DNA of 21,177 bases from a virus. Of this stretch, positions 18,927 to 21,177 are shown one piece after another (the first letter of the stretch is position 1; every line of letters starts with the position of its first letter). Location of the stretch: the IMG/VR virus record IMGVR_UViG_3300034022_000567, positions 1-21,177 of that record, one strand, 5' to 3'. Below the pieces are notes generated by a model. It did no database searches, was not told where the DNA came from, and was given only the letters and a program-made list of their open reading frames with translations. A program made the translations under genes and the position numbers.

Positions 18927-21177
18927 TCAGCTGCCAGTCACCGGCACCGAAACCGCCCGCTGCCGGATGTTGAGCCCGAAATTCAAAACCTCGTGCTTCT
19001 CATGCCCCGCCACCCGCTCAAGCTGCTGCCGCCATTTCGCGCCGGCCCATGGAGTATCCGCGAAAATCCGCTCGAGCGCCGGGTGCCGGTTGGCGATGCT
19101 CGCGCGGCCGTCTTTGATCAGGATTCCGTGCCGGCGGAGCGCCTCGCGGGTCTCGGCGACGACCCGCAGCGCGTCGTCGCTGATGGCGGAGCCGCCGAGC
19201 AATTGGACCGCCTCGGAGATCGATCTGGTAACGGCCCGCTCGTGGACCTCGTAGCGGATCGACGCGGCGAACAAATGGCTCAGGCACTGGTTTTCGTCGT
19301 TGTCGATCTCCTCGGATTTGAAGCCTGTCCAGTCCTGTTTTGCCATCCAGTCTTTCGCGAACTCCTCGGTGGCGATCCGGGTTGAGGTCAAAGAGAATGC
19401 GCCGGCGAGCAGGGTGCCTAGCTGGTCGGCGCTCCGTTTGTCGCCGGTAAATTGGACCGCCACGCAAGAGAACGTCTCGGCATTCGCCCGCAGGGTTTTG
19501 GCGTTGGCGAGCGATCGGGCGCGGATTTGCTCGGCGAAGCCCTTGCGCTGCACGGTGTCCATCCACAGCGCCTTGACGATCTCGAAATGCTCCTGCGAGC
19601 CGGGTCCGTTGTTTTTGCGCAACTGGAGGACAGTCACGCGGCTGACATCGGCCTTTTTCACCGCGGCGACACCGATCGATGCGAACAGGAAGCACGAGCG
19701 GACCATGTAGTCGATCGCCCCGCCGCCGGCGCTGCCTTTGGTGATCCGGGCCTTGCTCTCGCTCGACGCCTGGCGGGCGAGCTCCAGCACGCCCTCAAGC
19801 CGCTGTTGCCCCCGCTTGTCCTCGCTCTCGGCCTCGTCGAAAACGACCGGCAGCGCGTCGGAGCCGATTTTTTGCCTCAGGCCAGCCTCTGTGGTTGCGC
19901 CCTGCACGTGGATTGCAGAGTCCCCGACGATCGGCGAGATGATGTTCGCGACGCTCCATGACTTGCCCGATCCCGAAGGCCCGGTCAGCCACAAGTGCGG
20001 CCTCCAGACGAGCGCCCCGCAGATCGGCGCAATGGCGAGCCAGCCGGCGAGGAGTTTGCCGTAGAGCGGGCGCTCCCAACTGAGCATCTCGCAAAGCTCG
20101 ATCAGGCGGGCCGCGGTTCGATTGTCGGCACCATCACCAGAGTCGACGGGGATTTCCAGAGCGCCCTCGTAGATCGCCCGGACGGACGAGGAGAACTGCG
20201 GGATCGGTTTCGCGGTGCCATTGATCACCAGCCGATCGCCGGCATGGAAAACCACATCGTCGCCGTCGATCCAACATCCACGGCCGCGGATGCGCTGGGG
20301 ATCGAATTTCGGCAGGGACTGGCTGCGCTGAATGAGCGCGTTGACCGCCTGGTCCCAGCCTTTGCCGGTCAACTCGGTCCCGCCGCCGTAGCCCTCCTCC
20401 CACGCGTTCAGGACCGCTAGCCGCATCAGGTTGTTTTTCGTGTGGCTGCTGGCGGTCAGGCTCACCACCTGCTGCCCGCGGTCGGGCATGTAAAAAAACG
20501 AGTCACCATCGACTCCGAGTAGGCGGAACGGCAGGTCTTCGATCCGGTCATCCTGCCGCGGCTTGGCCGGCGGCGGCGGCGAAGCCTGCGCGGGTTGCCA
20601 CGGCTCGACCTCATCCTGCGGCGGTTCCTGCTCAGGCATCGGATCGGCCCGCGGACTCATGGCCTCGATGAATCGCGCCCGGTCCCAGCCCTCGGCAACC
20701 GCGTCGGCCAGATCCCATCCGTCGTCCGGCCCTGCCGGCGGCGTGATGATGCGGACTTTCGCGGCGATCCCGGCGAGAGCCTTGGCGACGGCGTGCGCGG
20801 CCTCGATGCCCGGCGCGTCCCGATCTGGCCAGATGACGACCTTGCGCCCGGCGAGCGGCGTCCAGTCGGCAAACCGGACGGCCTTCGACCCACCCGGCCA
20901 CGTCACCACGACGTGCGAGATCGTCCGCGCCGCGTCGGCGGCTTTCTCACCCTCGACGATCAGCACGCCGGCGTCGGGGTTGGTGGCGAGCAGGTCGAGG
21001 CCGTAGAGCGGGCGGGGCTTCCCGAAGGACAACCAGCGCCACTGCTCGCGGCCGTCGGTGTGGCGTGCCCATGTCAGCGGAATCACGTCCTTGCCGCCGT
21101 CGGGTTGATCGAACCGGCAGACGGCACCGAACAGGCAGCCGGTGGCGTCGCGGTATTGCCAGACGCCGGACGGTGCA
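18927..21177 (-). CDS. Primase-helicase (TOPRIM-like and DUF927-type ATPase), N-terminus cut
   Basis: The frame is open to the window edge, so the start lies outside; about 750 residues are visible (a GTG at 21086 is in frame but internal, since the upstream 30 residues continue the same domain). Counting from that GTG, the TOPRIM-like part has LIVEGEK at residues 42-48 and WPDRDAPG at 86-93, the acidic metal-binding set of primases. A linker rich in Pro and Gln spans 145-180. The helicase part has Walker A GPSGSGKS at 369-376 and Walker B LPVVFDEAE at 412-420, like the DUF927 family. It likely makes primers and unwinds DNA at the phage fork. It is the first gene of the visible block. Confidence 0.85.
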   Translation of the reverse strand, partial: APSGVWQYRDATGCLFGAVCRFDQPDGGKDVIPLTWARHTDGREQWRWLSFGKPRPLYGLDLLATNPDAGVLIVEGEKAADAARTISHVVVTWPGGSKAVRFADWTPLAGRKVVIWPDRDAPGIEAAHAVAKALAGIAAKVRIITPPAGPDDGWDLADAVAEGWDRARFIEAMSPRADPMPEQEPPQDEVEPWQPAQASPPPPAKPRQDDRIEDLPFRLLGVDGDSFFYMPDRGQQVVSLTASSHTKNNLMRLAVLNAWEEGYGGGTELTGKGWDQAVNALIQRSQSLPKFDPQRIRGRGCWIDGDDVVFHAGDRLVINGTAKPIPQFSSSVRAIYEGALEIPVDSGDGADNRTAARLIELCEMLSWERPLYGKLLAGWLAIAPICGALVWRPHLWLTGPSGSGKSWSVANIISPIVGDSAIHVQGATTEAGLRQKIGSDALPVVFDEAESEDKRGQQRLEGVLELARQASSESKARITKGSAGGGAIDYMVRSCFLFASIGVAAVKKADVSRVTVLQLRKNNGPGSQEHFEIVKALWMDTVQRKGFAEQIRARSLANAKTLRANAETFSCVAVQFTGDKRSADQLGTLLAGAFSLTSTRIATEEFAKDWMAKQDWTGFKSEEIDNDENQCLSHLFAASIRYEVHERAVTRSISEAVQLLGGSAISDDALRVVAETREALRRHGILIKDGRASIANRHPALERIFADTPWAGAKWRQQLERVAGHEKHEVLNFGLNIRQRAVSVPVTGS

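Overview
The window is a stretch of a tailed double-stranded DNA phage or prophage genome. Almost all of it is one block of genes read on the minus strand, so transcription runs from the right-hand end of the window to the left. The sequence is GC-rich. Genes are packed tightly, with many ATGA, GTGA or TGATG stop/start overlaps. I see no integrase, repressor, tRNA, CRISPR array or insertion sequence, so the sequence does not show whether the phage is temperate. The host cannot be named. The Mu-like head genes (DUF935-type portal, Mu F-like protein, Mu I-like protease, Mu gp36-like connector) combined with a non-contractile-looking tail are known from phages of several Gram-negative groups. Several genes have C/A-rich leaders with no clear Shine-Dalgarno (SD) sequence.

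Right end (about 17.9-21.2 kb), replication: a large primase/helicase (TOPRIM-like region plus Walker ATPase, cut off by the window edge), an 87-residue unknown protein, a small DnaA-domain-IV-like DNA-binding protein, and a short SSB-like protein ending in the acidic DDIPF tail. An intrinsic terminator follows. Next comes a 443-bp gene-free region (17498-17940) with clustered repeats, two long inverted repeats and an AT-rich tract. It may hold the late promoter, a replication origin, or both.

Middle (about 7.4-17.5 kb), DNA packaging and head: a 51-residue membrane protein, a Mu F-like head protein, a ParB/methyltransferase fusion, small and large terminase subunits with a coiled-coil protein between them, a DUF935-like portal with an extra C-terminal domain, a 79-residue protein, a gpG-like morphogenesis protein, a Mu I-like protease/scaffold, the major capsid protein, a capsid cement candidate, a terminator, and a Mu gp36-like connector. 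One small gene (14981-15205) lies on the plus strand with a possible promoter of its own, which makes it look like a moron.

Left end (0-7.4 kb), tail: a tail-terminator candidate, a tail-tube candidate, a structural protein with an appended beta module, a short tape-measure candidate, a tail hub protein, a fibre-like protein with an internal duplication, a glycosyltransferase-like protein, a small beta-sandwich protein, and the start of another fibre-like protein.

The least ordinary feature is a pair of nearly identical ~21-bp palindromes. One lies just upstream of the portal gene and one just upstream of the protease gene. Each is placed so that its right arm contains the SD-like AAGG of the gene that follows. 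These are the two packaging and head genes in the block that follow a real intergenic gap containing no terminator. The pair may be a shared operator or an RNA switch.
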